Source of the DNA: Dryomyza anilis
Taxonomy: Eukaryota; Arthropoda; Insecta; Diptera; Dryomyzidae
Length of the DNA: 64,000 nt
NCBI GenBank assembly: GCA_951804985.1
Contig: OX638135.1
Coordinates: forward strand, 72,941,695 to 73,005,694
Direction of reading: 5' to 3'
Part shown: positions 54,212 through 64,000 of the stretch, in pieces
Numbering within the stretch: the first letter of the stretch is position 1
Layout of the letters: the number at the start of each line of letters is the position of its first letter
The notes under the pieces: model-generated
What the model was told of the DNA's origin: nothing
The model's input: the letters and a program-made list of their open reading frames with translations, nothing else
Database searches by the model: none
Translations under genes and position numbers: made by a program

Positions 54212-56637
54212 CACGGTTGCCACTCTTGGTAACTTACAACCAAAATTGGTAACTTTTTGTCAGCTTGGTAACTTGGTAACTTTTTAATCATTTTGGTAAC
54301 TTTTCGATATGACAATAATAAATGAAATATTTTTCAAATATATAAATGTTTAATTTTCGTATTCTTATTGAAACGAAACTTTTTTTTGTTATTATATGAA
54401 ATGAAAATAGGAGTAGATAAATATGCAATATATAAATATATTCTGTAAATGAATGGATCCAATATTGCTGTTTTAAATTAGAGTTTCTTTGAGTTTAAAG
54501 TTTCTTATTTTCTACATGGCTAAGCAGTGTTGCCAGGTGATCGGGAGCCAAAAGTATTACGCCTGTGTTGAAATTATCGTTTTTTATCCTACGGAGCAAC
54601 CAAATTATTGTTATGGGCAGTACAATCATAAAATGTAAAAAAACAACCTTATCCCCCTCAAGTATCTTCTTATTATTGTGTGATTATGATTAGTCCCATT
54701 TGTCTAAAATTCGTATAACGTATTTCAAACGATTCGTTCGTTTTAGTCTTTGAATATTTCATTCAATATTTCTTTCAATTTTTATACCCTACACTAAGAG
54801 TGAAAGGGTATATTAATTATACCCTACACTAAGAGTGAAAGGGTATATTCAGTTTGGTACGCCGTTTGTAACACCCAGAAGGAAGCATCTCCGGTATGGA
54901 AAAGTATATATATTCTTGATCAGCATGACCTCCTGAGTCGTCTGTCCGTCTGTCTGTCCGTCTGTCTGTCTGTTGAAATCCCTACTACTTTTAAAATTGA
55001 AGAGCTAGATAAATGAAACTTATAACTTTGATTACTAATATACCTACGCTGTATGTGCGAAAAAATTGGCGAGATCGGTTCATTGTGACCTATGATCCGA
55101 CCACTTATGTTCAAATACCTCATATAAAATGTACATATAAAGATCAATTTTTATGTATACGTGCTTAGGTAAACTTTTTTGGTCAAATATATATTGACAT
55201 CATGCTCAAGTACGTGATAATAATGTTTTCCGGCGAAAAGACTTGTGGTTCACAAAAAAAAAAATCGAAATTCGGTACACCTACCGTTTGTAAATATGGG
55301 TATCAAATGAATGGAAATTCTTCAGCGATTGAATGTTTGTAGTTATTTTCAGGATTCGTATACCCTGGTGACCTATATATCACTTTGAATGGTAACCACA
55401 CATATGTGTAGGGTATTTATAGTCGGCTTAGACCGACTATAATTTTGATAATCCTAACTATCATAATTACACCTACTTTAAAATTTCCTAAGTGATCTAA
55501 CCTTCCCAACTGGTTTTGTTTTACCATTAATTTTTTATATACAAATAAAAAATCATACTTTGTCGTATGATTTAAATGCTGGCAACATACGTACTCTACG
55601 TTTCGTTTGAGTGCGTATGGGAAAAAATGAGCAAATACGTGCGCATGAAGGTTTTTAAATCTCATGTCTATATTAATAAAAATAGATATCTGGAAATTAG
55701 AGATCCTCAAAAAGAATTCCTTGCGAAATCGAGTGGTATACTCAGTTTTTTTTTATTACTGGTACCATGCACCGATACTCTTTATTTAAAAAGTATCTTT
55801 GTTCAATATTTTGTAAAATATATATGATGCGTAGAAATTAAATAATGTCACGTCTTTTATTTTAATATAAAACTTGGTCAATAGCATTGTACATACATAA
55901 AAAACATATAAGTTGACTTTTTTTCGAAATTCCAAACTTTTTAAAAATTGGTATGTTTTTATTAAATTGTTATAAAGTTTTCGAACTCGAATTTCGAAAA
56001 AAACGGCAAATTTTTTCAAAATTAGTTCGATTATTTCTAAAAACACTACTGGAATTTGTAGAGGTGTTCCTCCATATAAGATAAACACTTTTTTCTATAA
56101 AATTTTGTATCAATGATAAAGTTTTTAACGTGGGATTAACATAAGGACTTTTTGTGAGCGCTTTACATATTATTCAAAATTACGTTTGACTATTTTTAAT
56201 ATATGTGTGAAATCAATTTTATTTTAATTATTGCTCCAAATTTCCTTATGGATTTATTACAGCAAATTTTTTAGTTACATTTTAAAACTTTACATTTTCA
56301 ATTTAAATCACTTTTAATTCAGTAACAAATAGTAGCATAAGTATCTTATATTTCTATGTACATATATATTTGACATTAAAATGAATTAGATGCAGTTAGA
56401 TGCAGCAAAGTTTTTTACCCTTGTGTTCACAAAATATCCAGTAATTCACATACAAAAATTATCATTACTTGACGTGACTTGTAAAAGCTGCATTCCACTG
56501 AACAAAAGAAAAATATTTTATAATAATACAAAAAACCATATTCATTCAATAAAAAATATATTTAAAAATAATGGTACTTTTTGGTAGCTTTTTTGGGAAA
56601 TTCTGGTAGATAAAACTCATTCCGAGTGGCAACCGTG
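54212..56637. mobile_element. hAT-like element, 2426 bp
   Basis: Termini CACGGTTGCCACTC at both ends (right end reversed). ATTGAGAT flanks both sides (54204-54211, 56638-56645), a perfect 8-bp TSD of hAT type. Flanks joined without the element match, inverted, a stretch at 59358-59400, where a single ATTGGGAT lies between AAAGCTT and ATACATTGACC: a paralogous empty site. Near both ends GGTAACTTTTTGGTAAC-like repeats occur. It holds a DINE-like insertion (54783-55520). No transposase recognised, so non-autonomous or decayed. Confidence 0.88.
54783..55520 (-). mobile_element. DINE-1/mini-me-like repeat, full, doubled 3' end
   Basis: The most complete copy: terminal hairpin TACCCTACACTAAGAGTG / AGGGTA, GGTACGCCGTTTGTAACACC, TATATATATTCTTG, a GTCTGTCCGTCTGTCTGTCC array (54939-54972), body, CACATATGTG, the TAGTCGGCTTAGACCGACTA hairpin (55431-55440 region) and head AACCTTCCCAACTGG. 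The terminal hairpin is present twice in a row (54783-54809 and 54820-54847). Frames inside are not genes. Confidence 0.85.
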
Positions 56638-56892
56638 ATTGAGATATGCATTGAACAATTTTGAAGTGCAAGTGGATAATGACGACGGGCTACATGTTCA
56701 AGTTTAGAAGTAACAACTTAATTTCTCTAAAAGCTTGTTCTATTAGCTTTAAAACGAGAAACGAAAGGAGTTTCTAGCATATCTACTTTAAGAGATATTG
56801 AAATATGAACAACCATACAAAAGTGTTTTTTGGCCAATTTTTTGTAACTTTGAAGCACTGTATCTCTGGAAGTAATTGTCGAAAAAAATAAA

Positions 56893-57242
56893 AAACCAGT
56901 TGGGAGGGTTAGATCACTTGGGAAATTTTAAAGTAGGTGTAATTATGATAGTTAGGATTATCAAAATTATAGTCGGTCTAAGCCGACTATAAATACCCTA
57001 CACATATGTGTGGTTACCATCCAAAGTGATATATAGGTCACCAGGGTATACGAATCCTGAAAATATCTACAAACATTCAATCGCTGAAGAATTTACATTC
57101 ATTTGATACCCATATTTACAAATCGGTAGGTGTACCGAATTTCGATTTTTTTTTTTGTGAACCACAAGTCTTTTCGCCGGAAAACATTATTATCACGTAC
57201 TTGAGCATGATGTCAATATATATTTGACCAAAAAAGTTTACC

Positions 57243-57244
<2 letters not shown>
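56893..57244 (+). mobile_element. DINE-1/mini-me-like repeat, first half
   Basis: Head CCAGTTGGGAGGGTTAGATC, hairpin TAGTCGGTCTAAGCCGACTA, CACATATGTG and body to AAAAAAGTTTACCTA, where the LINE at 57245-58961 breaks it. It resumes at 58978. Confidence 0.85.
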
Positions 57245-57276
<32 letters not shown>

Positions 57277-57405
57277 GCTTCGGGGTGATGCACTGCGACC
57301 TGAATAGATCTATTGTGCCCCGCTTGATACCATGACTGAAGCCATTCTCAGCTGTGGCATCTCCCTATACTATTTATAGGGGGTTCTGGTTTTAAATAGT
57401 TCTAT

Positions 57406-58147
57406 AAGATGTCCGTCAAGCCTATCTCAGTTAAAAACCTGATTATATGGTTAGGGTTCATCCTTCTAATATCGTTTGGACTTGGTTGTCGATTCCCAAG
57501 TATTTACATTCTTGTACGCATTAGCGCTGGACACGTTTCTAAAATGTGTTCTGGATCTTCATCGTCTTCTAGACAGAATCTACATGTGCTGTCAGTTTGT
57601 ATACCCATCCTAGTTAGATGTTTAGCAAGCCGACAATGACCTGTAAGAAGTCCTGTTAGAATTCTCAGGTTTAATATAGCTTAATGTATTCTTTAAATCT
57701 TCTTAAGTCATAGCACCCAATGAATTTCTTTGATTGACGCATTTTAGCCTGCCCCAATCATAGGAGTTCTCTGGTGTTAAGTAGTTCTTCTCGTAAAAAC
57801 TTTTTTACAACACTGTCACCGATTCCACAAAAAGGTTCGGGTCCTATTAGCTTTGTGGCGGCTCCTTTCCGTGCAAGTTTGTCAGCTTCTTCATTGCCTT
57901 CTATTCCTCTGTGGCCAGGGACCAAGAGTATGGTGACACTATTATTCATACCTAGTTTATTTATTTTACCTAGACATTCCCATACTAGTTCTGAATTGAT
58001 CTCGTAAGATTCTAATGCCATTATGGCGGCCTGGCTGTCCGACAGGACTGCTATATTTCTATTGCTATAATGCCTATCCAGATTGAACTGGATGCATCTA
58101 TCTATAGCGTATATTTCCGCTTGAAAGATACTGGTGTATTTCCCCAT
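57406..58147 (-). pseudogene. LINE RNase H C-part and zinc knuckle
   Basis: 57758-58147 reads SIFQAEIYAIDRCIQFNLD (catalytic Glu), NIAVLSDSQAAIMALES (catalytic Asp intact, unlike the LOA-like copy) and VPGHRGIEGNEEADKLARKG (His and last Asp). In another frame, 57406-57640 reads CRLAKHLTRMGIQTD then the knuckle CRFCLEDDEDPEHILETC, broken by a TAA near 57512, then NPNHIIRFLTEIGLTDIL and stop. The first catalytic Asp (WYTDGSLTDEG) is in the neighbouring frame at about 58200-58230. The frame change at about 58105-58147 disables the protein. Confidence 0.85.
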
Positions 58148-58961
58148 GGCTTCGAAGTATTTGGTTCTAGGCCCATATACCCCTCTCCGGTTCCTTCATC
58201 TGTTAGTGATCCATCCGTGTACCACGTGATCATATTCTTGTGTATATCATATGTGTCAGATATGTTTTTCCATATCTTTTTGTTACTGCGTTTCGTCTTG
58301 AAGTTTTTTACGAAGTTGAATCTCTTCGTTTTATGGTCTATTGGAGTTGGTAGCGTGGGAAACAGTCGGGTCAGAAGACACGCTTTCCCGGGCTCCATAC
58401 GTCCTCCATTTCCAATACCTTCGTTTGCTATGCGGTGGAGTGCTCCTCTTGCCACTCCCTGCAGGAACAGGTGTAATGGTGCAAATTCAAGGAGTACTTC
58501 CATTGCCGCAGTGGGACATGTTCTCATGGCTCCTGTTATACAAGAACAAGCTAGCCGTTGAACTTTCTCTAGAGATTTCTGTGTTGTCCGAAGACTTAGT
58601 CTTTTTGCCCATACCACTATTCCATACATTATAATTGGTCGGACCATCATTGTATACATCCATCGCATTATTTTGGGTGTGCATCCCCAGCTTTTGCCTG
58701 CAATGGACCTACTTATCATAATTGCCCGTGTGGCTTTTATTATGACTTCCTTTTTTTTTGTTGCTTTCATAGAAGTTTGCTGTCTAGTGTAATTCCTAAT
58801 TATTTGACTTCTTCCCTCCGGCTTACTTCGACTCCATCTAGCCGGATTGGTCTAATATTATGGTTTCTGCTTCTTGTAAAGGGTACCATGGTGGTTTTTG
58901 CGGGATTTATATTTAATCCTACAGTTACACACCATTCCTTTGTAGTTCTGAAACCTAATAT
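58102..58961 (-). pseudogene. LINE RT thumb and connection to RNase H
   Basis: Upstream part: GLNINPAKTTMVPFTRSR and LGITLDSKLL (58780-58905, one TAA) are the RT blocks after the YADD box. 58102-58770 reads SIAGKSWGCTPKIMRWMYTM, VRPIIMYGIVVWAKRL and LEKVQRLACSCITGAMRTCP, ending in WYTDGSLTDEG, the RNase H start. The YADD box itself is beyond the truncation. Related to but clearly different from the LOA-like LINE at 37190 (for example AGKSWGCTPKIMRWMYT against VGKRWGMRPSIIHWMYT). Confidence 0.83.
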
Positions 58962-58977
58962 AAAAAATATTTACTTA

Positions 58978-59356
58978 AGCACGTATACATAAAAATTGAT
59001 CTTTATATGTACATTTTATATGAGGTATTTGAACATAAGTGGTCGGATCATAGGTCACAATGAACCGATCTCGCCAATTTTCTTTCAATTTTCGCACATA
59101 CAGCGTAGGTATATAAGTAATCAAAGTTATAAGTTTCATTTATCTAGCTCTTCAATTTTAAAAGTAGTAGGGATTTCAACAGACAGACGGACAGACGGAC
59201 AGACAGACGGACAGACAGACATCGCTAAATCGACTCAGGAGGTCATGCTGATCAAGAATATATATACTTTTCCATACCGGAGATGCATCCTTCTGGGGGT
59301 TACAAACGGCGTACCAAACTGAATATACCCTTTCACTCTTAGTGTAGGGTATAAAA
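58978..59356 (+). mobile_element. DINE-1/mini-me-like repeat, second half
   Basis: Resumes at AGCACGTATACATAAAAATT after the LINE TSD and runs through TAAGTGGTCGG, the GACAGACGGACAGACGGACA array (59181-59219; GTCY on the other strand), TATATATACTTTTCCATACC, and the terminal hairpin TACCCTTTCACTC / TTAGTGTAGGGTA (59326-59351). Confidence 0.87.
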
Positions 59357-59464
59357 AATGGTCAATGTATATCCCAATAAGCTTTATCAGCTGCCCAAAT
59401 TTCATTGAAATCGAAAAGGTAAAATCTCAAAATTTGCTTTTTTTGGTCGATTTGGTGTACAATG

Positions 59465-60630
59465 GCCCATGTATATTAGACTGATTCAAATTTGTTTGAA
59501 ATATTATAACTAATTTTTCTTTCGCTCCGCATCGACTTTCTGAATATAGGGCCTCTACAACTTAGAACAAGCCTTTAAAAGCAAAAAAGAATATTATCCT
59601 GTGATGTTGCGCAAATAGCTTAAAGGACATTTTTGAACTTTTAACGACCATACTTAACTTTAAATCATTCACTAAAATTATGATTTTTAAAATTAGCAAT
59701 TTTTAGTAAACCGTTACAGTTTCATGGCTTGCCTAACACATAAAATGTTGTCTATTTTTTTTATTATTGTAATTTTAACTGTCATTTTTTTTAAATTTTA
59801 TTCTAACGAGTTTTGAATAACATTTTTGTATTATATACAATTATCTTTGTTACACCTATATTTTTATATTTCGTATTATTAGTACACAGTAAAATTCTGA
59901 AGTCCTAGCCTAAAGCACTCTCACCCCAAAAATTGATGCACACACCAAATTATTGAAGAAAATGTTTCCCGAGTATTTTAAGATCAAAGTAAATCGTTGG
60001 CAAATTGTATAAAATATCACGGTTTAATAGTTTTGGGTTTTTTTGTTTTTTTAAATAATAAATGGAATTATTTTGCTAAACTATTAAGTTTTTTCACAAA
60101 AAAAAAAACAAAAAAAAGTTTTACATAATTTGTCCACCATTAAGGTTTATAATATGTAGTAACAAAAGCGATAAAATTGTTTTCTCAAAAATTGTATGAG
60201 CATTATATCATTAAGTTGTCCTTACACAGATTAACGTGTATAAAAATATTTACCAAACAAAAATCAATCAGATAACCTTAATAGTTGGTGAGATATTACA
60301 ATTCAAAATGTTATTCAAAACTCGTTAGAATTCAAAAATTAAAAAAATTTTGACAAAATTGTGTTTGGCAAGCAATGAAACTTTAACGGTTAACTAAAAA
60401 ATTGTAGCAAATGATTTAAAGTTTAGTACAGAAGAAAATCTAGTGGTATATTTTTAATACTTGAAGCAATAATAATTTAATTGAAAATAGTCGTTAAAAG
60501 TTCAAAAATGTCCTTTAAGTTATTTGCGAAACATCTTTTTTTGGCTTATAAAAGCTTGTTTTTAATTTTAGAGGTCCTAAGTCGACTCGGATTTTAACAT
60601 TTTAGGATTTTGAATCAGTCACTGCTTTGT
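59465..60630. repeat. Long inverted repeat, ~350-bp arms
   Basis: The left arm (59465-59840) and right arm (60285-60630) pair over AGGACATTTTTGAACTTTTA, ACTTTAAATCATT, CGTTACAGTTTCATGGCTTG (right arm CGTTAAAGTTTCATTGCTTG when reversed) and TCTAACGAGTTTTGAATAAC. Outer ends are GACTGATTCAAA and TTTGAATCAGTC. The left arm has insertions and deletions relative to the right. The loop is about 445 bp with no gene. It fits a foldback or long-TIR transposon; no TSD seen. Confidence 0.82.
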
Positions 60631-60689
60631 ATCATCAATCAATTGTACAATTTAAAAATGCTCTCCTGAAAATTTCAAATAATAGATTT

Positions 60690-60862
60690 ATGCTTGGTTT
60701 TCACTATGTCGTTTTGTGTCAGTTTCGAAAATTTCTCAAATTTGTTCTTTTTCGATATGGCAAAGTTCTAAAAAAATGCCAACATGTTGGCATTTTGATA
60801 TAGACTGACATAATGTAAAGAAAACAAATATGACACAAAATGACATAGTGAAAACCAGGCAT
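60690..60862. mobile_element. Short TIR MITE, ~170 bp
   Basis: ATGCTTGGTTTTCACTATGT on the left and (reversed) ATGCCTGGTTTTCACTATGT on the right, continuing with a shared TTTTGTGTCA block: inverted repeats of about 35 bp. In the middle, TGCCAACATGTTGGCA is a perfect 16-bp palindrome. TSD uncertain. Confidence 0.72.
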
Positions 60863-60886
60863 TATGCTTTTATTTTATATTGCCAC

Positions 60887-61752
60887 CAGTGATGCGAACT
60901 GGAGGGGAATTCCCCAATTTGTGTGGAATTTTTGTCTTAGAGGGTAATCGGGGAATGGTCCACTTTTGGCGGGGAATTTCAAATTAGTATCTGTTAAATT
61001 TTCTCCATTTTTAAGGATTGGAATATAGGGGCATATTCCAACTTTTGATCGAATTTTATATGAACATTTTAAAACAAACGTTTTTACTTTTAGATTCGAT
61101 ACAATAAATAATTTTTGAAGTGAATTTAAACAGCTTTCAACGTTTTGACTTCAACGCTTTCAATTCGATTGGAAAATAATAAATTAAAAATCGTTTGTTT
61201 AGAATTTTGCAGGTAAAACCAGATTTGATCGAAAAGTGGAACATACCTATATATTCCAATCATGTCAAAGATCATAATTTGGCTTCTAATAAACACAATC
61301 TATTAAATACGATTTCCAGATCTAGATAAATTCCTTTAACATTTTTTGAAGGTATCTGATGTTATTTTTTAAATAAAGGATACATTTCTACTTAATGAAA
61401 GTCCTGCAAATTTGACATGCCCCTTAATAGTTGGAAAAATATAGTTTTCAGTATTTTAAAGAGTGCGATTATTGGGAATTTAATAATTCGAAACTAAAAA
61501 TATAAATGACAAAAATATAGTAAAAAAATGATCAAAACTAAAAAAAATCAAAAATAGTATATATTTACAATTGTACATTTGTTTATACAGATCTTTAAAT
61601 GGTTAAAATTAATTTTTAATTGCTCCTATTCAATATATTTTTATCTGCCCATTTTAGTACTATTTAAACCAAGTTCATGATCCATTTTTCAGTCAAATTT
61701 TAGTCAATATTTCACATATATTTATAATTTCATATTAACTGAGTACTAATTG

Positions 61753-61821
<69 letters not shown>

Positions 61822-62210
61822 ATATCTATCTATCTATCTGATAATTGTAAATTCGGATATTTTGATTTGGAATTATAGACTTTTGAAATATTTATTTAAG
61901 CTTAGTGTAAATTTTCACTGAAAAACTGAACCTTAATTAATAAATATAGCACCACTTGCTAATAACAAGTAATTTTTGTCAATTTATAATGGCTGATAAA
62001 TGTCATTCGAAAAATGGAGAAATCATGAAATAAAAAAAAAAATCATATTAAATATTGCGTAATATTTGTTCTAGGAAATATTTTGATATTTATTAAATCA
62101 CCATTTATTTTCAGTGTATTTAAATTACATATGTGCGGGGAATTTTATAGTCAATTGGGGAATTTAGCTAAGATTATCGGGGAAAATGAAAATACGAGTT
62201 GGCATCACTG
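60887..62210. mobile_element. hAT-like element, 1324 bp
   Basis: Ends CAGTGATGCGAACTGG and (reversed) CAGTGATGCCAACTCG. Flanks ATTGCCAC (60879-60886) and ATTGCATT (62211-62218) share five of eight bases. Subterminal GGGGAATTCCCC- and CGGGGAAT-type motifs at both ends. A TATC microsatellite lies inside. Non-coding. Confidence 0.68.
61753..61839. repeat. (TATC)n microsatellite
   Basis: About 21 TCTA/TATC repeats with one TATATC interruption near 61821. Confidence 0.96.
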
Positions 62211-62234
62211 ATTGCATTCATTCATTATATATAC

Positions 62235-63093
62235 TAGACATCTGCACAAATGGGTTTGAAGTTTACTCTACAAATATGCACTACTGCACTCTACAGTTTT
62301 GAACTCGTTGAGCAAATGACAATCGACAGTATTATGGTGAAGTCTCTCTGAGCGACTTCACTTCACTTCAGTATTTGTTTCATTGGTGTCAAGCACTGCC
62401 AAAACATCAAGCCATTCAAAACATTCAATGTTTTGAAAAACACAACAAACGACAACACTGTCGCTGAAAATGCAACGAATACAGTAGGCGCAGCCAGTGA
62501 GCGCAATGAGTAACGAGTGAGAACACGAACATTGAAAACAACAATAAATCTAACGATCGTTCGACGGCAGTAATGTTGCTATTGGTATTTATGTGTTAAG
62601 AAAAAATACAACTAACATTTAAAAAAAAAAAAAAAATTGTTAAAAAAAAATTGTGTACGACAAAAACAACGCTTTGGTCGATAAGCAGTATATCAAAAAA
62701 TAAAAAATTTAATTAAATAATGAAAAAAATGTTTTTCGATAAATAAAAAACTTAATATTAAATATTATGTGATTTTCTGATACCATTTCTTTTTTTCTAT
62801 ATTTCAATATTAATGAAAATTCCTACGCTATTCCTTACTCTAGTAAGAATGATAAAAAAAAAAAAAAAAAAAAAAAAATGCACTTAGTACTCGGTGTCAT
62901 AAGCAGTTCATTTCAGTATTTGAATGTTTATTGCACATCATCATAGACCTCTTCACTTCAGTTTTGTTTTGCTTGTGTTTTGTTTTGACAGTACTTGGTT
63001 CTTTGTTGTTGTGAGCAAGACATTCATTTGATTTTCAAGCATAGAGTTGACGACAGTAAATGTTTTGAAACGAAATGAATGTGCAGATGTCTA
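62235..63093. mobile_element. hAT-like element, 859 bp
   Basis: Termini TAGACATCTGCACA at both ends (right end reversed). ATATATAC flanks both sides (62227-62234, 63094-63101): a perfect 8-bp TSD fitting nTnnnnAn. Subterminal ACTTCACTTCAGTATTTG-like motifs occur at both ends (62350, 62910). The interior is A/T-rich with long A runs (62612-62635, 62854-62878). No transposase. Confidence 0.85.
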
Positions 63094-63109
63094 ATATATA
63101 CCGTCAACT

Positions 63110-63600
63110 GGGGTGACTTTATACTTCCAGAGGTGACTTTGGCCAAACAAAAAAATAATGTTTGCATTCAAATTTTCTCAGCATCCAAGTGACTTACAGA
63201 TTTCATTATTGTTACAATAATTTTCTTTGAAGCATTTTTTATCTGCGTTATACTATTTCCTTAACTTTTAGCACTCATATTACAACATATTAATATCTTT
63301 GTAAATGTAGCTAAAAATCAATAATTTTATTTACGAACAAAATCAAGTGAGTATGTAAAATATACGTATGCTATTAATACGTTACATTGTTTATGTTAGA
63401 AATTAATATATTTTCTTTCTAATAAACCATGTATGTATTGTCATTTTAGTCCATTACAATTTTTAATTATTTATTTTATTTAATCGTTCTTAAAATTAAT
63501 GTTTTTGGGGTGACTTTGGTCCGAGTTAAAGTCGCCCCAAACTATATATGGAGGTGACTTTGACCCGGTTAAAACCCACATCAAATAATTCGAACGTGTA
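63110..63600. repeat. GGTGACTTT motif cluster with hairpin
   Basis: GGTGACTTT occurs at about 63114, 63132, 63510 and 63552. GGGGTGACTTT with AAAGTCGCCCC (63507-63537) forms a hairpin with one G-T pair. It may be the end of a repeat element or the 5' region of the element whose ORF starts at 63726. No TSD seen. Confidence 0.45.
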
Positions 63601-63725
63601 TACCCAATGTTAAAATAACTCATGTGAAATTGTGGGTTTATTTGTTCCATTATTTTCCAAATATATACTATATTTTCCCATTTTTAAAATAAACGTGTTT
63701 GAATTTTAGTTAGTTTGTTTATTTA

Positions 63726-64000
63726 ATGGCAGATATTGACATAACAAACAAAGATCGTTCGGGTCGGAATGTTTTACCAGGACATACTGCTCCCCAAGAA
63801 AGTCAGCCACCCGTACCTCAGGTAAATGGTCAAGGTGGTATCCAGAACCAAGGCGGGGGTGCTCCAGGATTGAGATGCGATTGGTGCCATAGAGGGGGAC
63901 ACGTCGAGGGGGATTGTCGTGTTAAACGCGATACACAAGTTTTTCAAGGAAATAATGGTAATGAGAATTTTGCAAACAGGCCCGCTAAATATTGCACTTG
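63726..64000 (+). CDS. CCHC zinc-knuckle protein, partial (gag-like)
   Basis: Open from ATG 63726 to the window edge (91 whole codons), with an in-frame TAG 15 bp upstream that supports this start. The N-terminus is polar (starting MADIDITNKDRSGR), then Gln/Pro/Gly-rich. Residues about 51-64 form a zinc knuckle, CDWCHRGGHVEGDC (C-x2-C-x4-H-x4-C), typical of retroelement Gag and some nucleic-acid-binding proteins; another Cys starts at the edge (KYCT). Base composition is clearly GC-richer than its surroundings. The knuckle is unusually close to the N-terminus for a Gag, so it may be a truncated retroelement gene, a spliced exon or a host protein. Confidence 0.5.
   Translation, partial: MADIDITNKDRSGRNVLPGHTAPQESQPPVPQVNGQGGIQNQGGGAPGLRCDWCHRGGHVEGDCRVKRDTQVFQGNNGNENFANRPAKYCT

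Larger units (their letters stand above)
57245..58961 (-). mobile_element. RNase H LINE with (TAA)n tail, 5' truncated
   Basis: Minus-oriented LINE inserted into a DINE-like repeat. The 3' tail is (ATT/TAA)n at 57245-57276, as in I-type elements. Flanks AAAAAAGTTTACCTA (57230-57244) and AAAAAATATTTACTTA (58962-58977) are a slightly diverged TSD. The 5' end is truncated after the RT palm. Content: RT thumb, connection, RNase H and zinc knuckle (next entries). Confidence 0.85.

Noticed and set aside
54939..54972. GTCY array as a CRISPR or functional satellite
   Set aside because: It is the standard proto-microsatellite of the DINE/mini-me-like family and occurs at the same place in every fuller copy.

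Overview
This 64 kb window is AT-rich eukaryotic DNA made almost entirely of nested, mostly decayed transposable elements. I see no convincing host protein-coding gene, no real tRNA or rRNA gene and nothing bacterial or CRISPR-like. The best guess is a higher fly (Diptera). The reasons are: many copies of a mini-me/DINE-1-like repeat with a GTCY proto-microsatellite and a terminal hairpin; RNase H-bearing I-superfamily/LOA-like LINEs; an RTE-like LINE with a short 3' UTR and a TAAG tail; a tRNA-headed SINE; and many hAT elements with 8-bp target-site duplications (TSDs). The species cannot be named from the sequence.

Layout. 1-1255: LINE endonuclease remnant (minus). 3010-3587: RTE 3' end, then a full tRNA-derived SINE. 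3735-5690: internally deleted RNase H LINE (minus). 5012-9992: a 2.3/2.7 kb tandem duplication carrying that LINE's ORF1 remnant, a hAT element, a hAT transposase scrap and DINE pieces. 11069-11995: six widely spaced copies of a CCGGACGGGAC motif. 12860-13094: PIF/Harbinger-like MITE. 13130-16615: a nest in which a transposase remnant is split by a SINE, the SINE by a FLYWCH-type MULE, and the MULE carries a second SINE. 16838-18281: duplicated A/T-homopolymer inverted repeats. 18290-24890: mostly unassigned AT-rich DNA, with one GC-richer island near 20220-20460, a TTACGAA-rich block, a 15-bp minisatellite and a ~200-bp-arm inverted repeat.

24893-31865: a long inverted-repeat element opened by two DINE-like insertions, an RTE copy with intact RT and TSD, and a 2.9 kb hAT with CGGTTT arrays. 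31929-36398: a probable hAT enclosing two further DINE-like repeats and a hAT MITE. 37190-41606: the longest LINE (LOA-like ORF1 and ORF2) with several frameshifts and stops. Its RNase H end and about 3 kb of 3' flank are tandemly triplicated (40652-52487), which creates a chimeric 338-codon ORF twice. 54212-56637: hAT with a perfect TSD and a paralogous empty site nearby. 56893-59356: DINE-like repeat split by a third LINE. 59465-63093: long inverted repeat, a MITE and two hAT-like elements. The right edge (63726 on) begins an ORF with a CCHC zinc knuckle.

The parts do not form a pathway. What links them is the insertion order, which can be read from TSDs, and local rearrangement by tandem duplication. 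Family names rest on recognising motifs by eye; no database search was possible.
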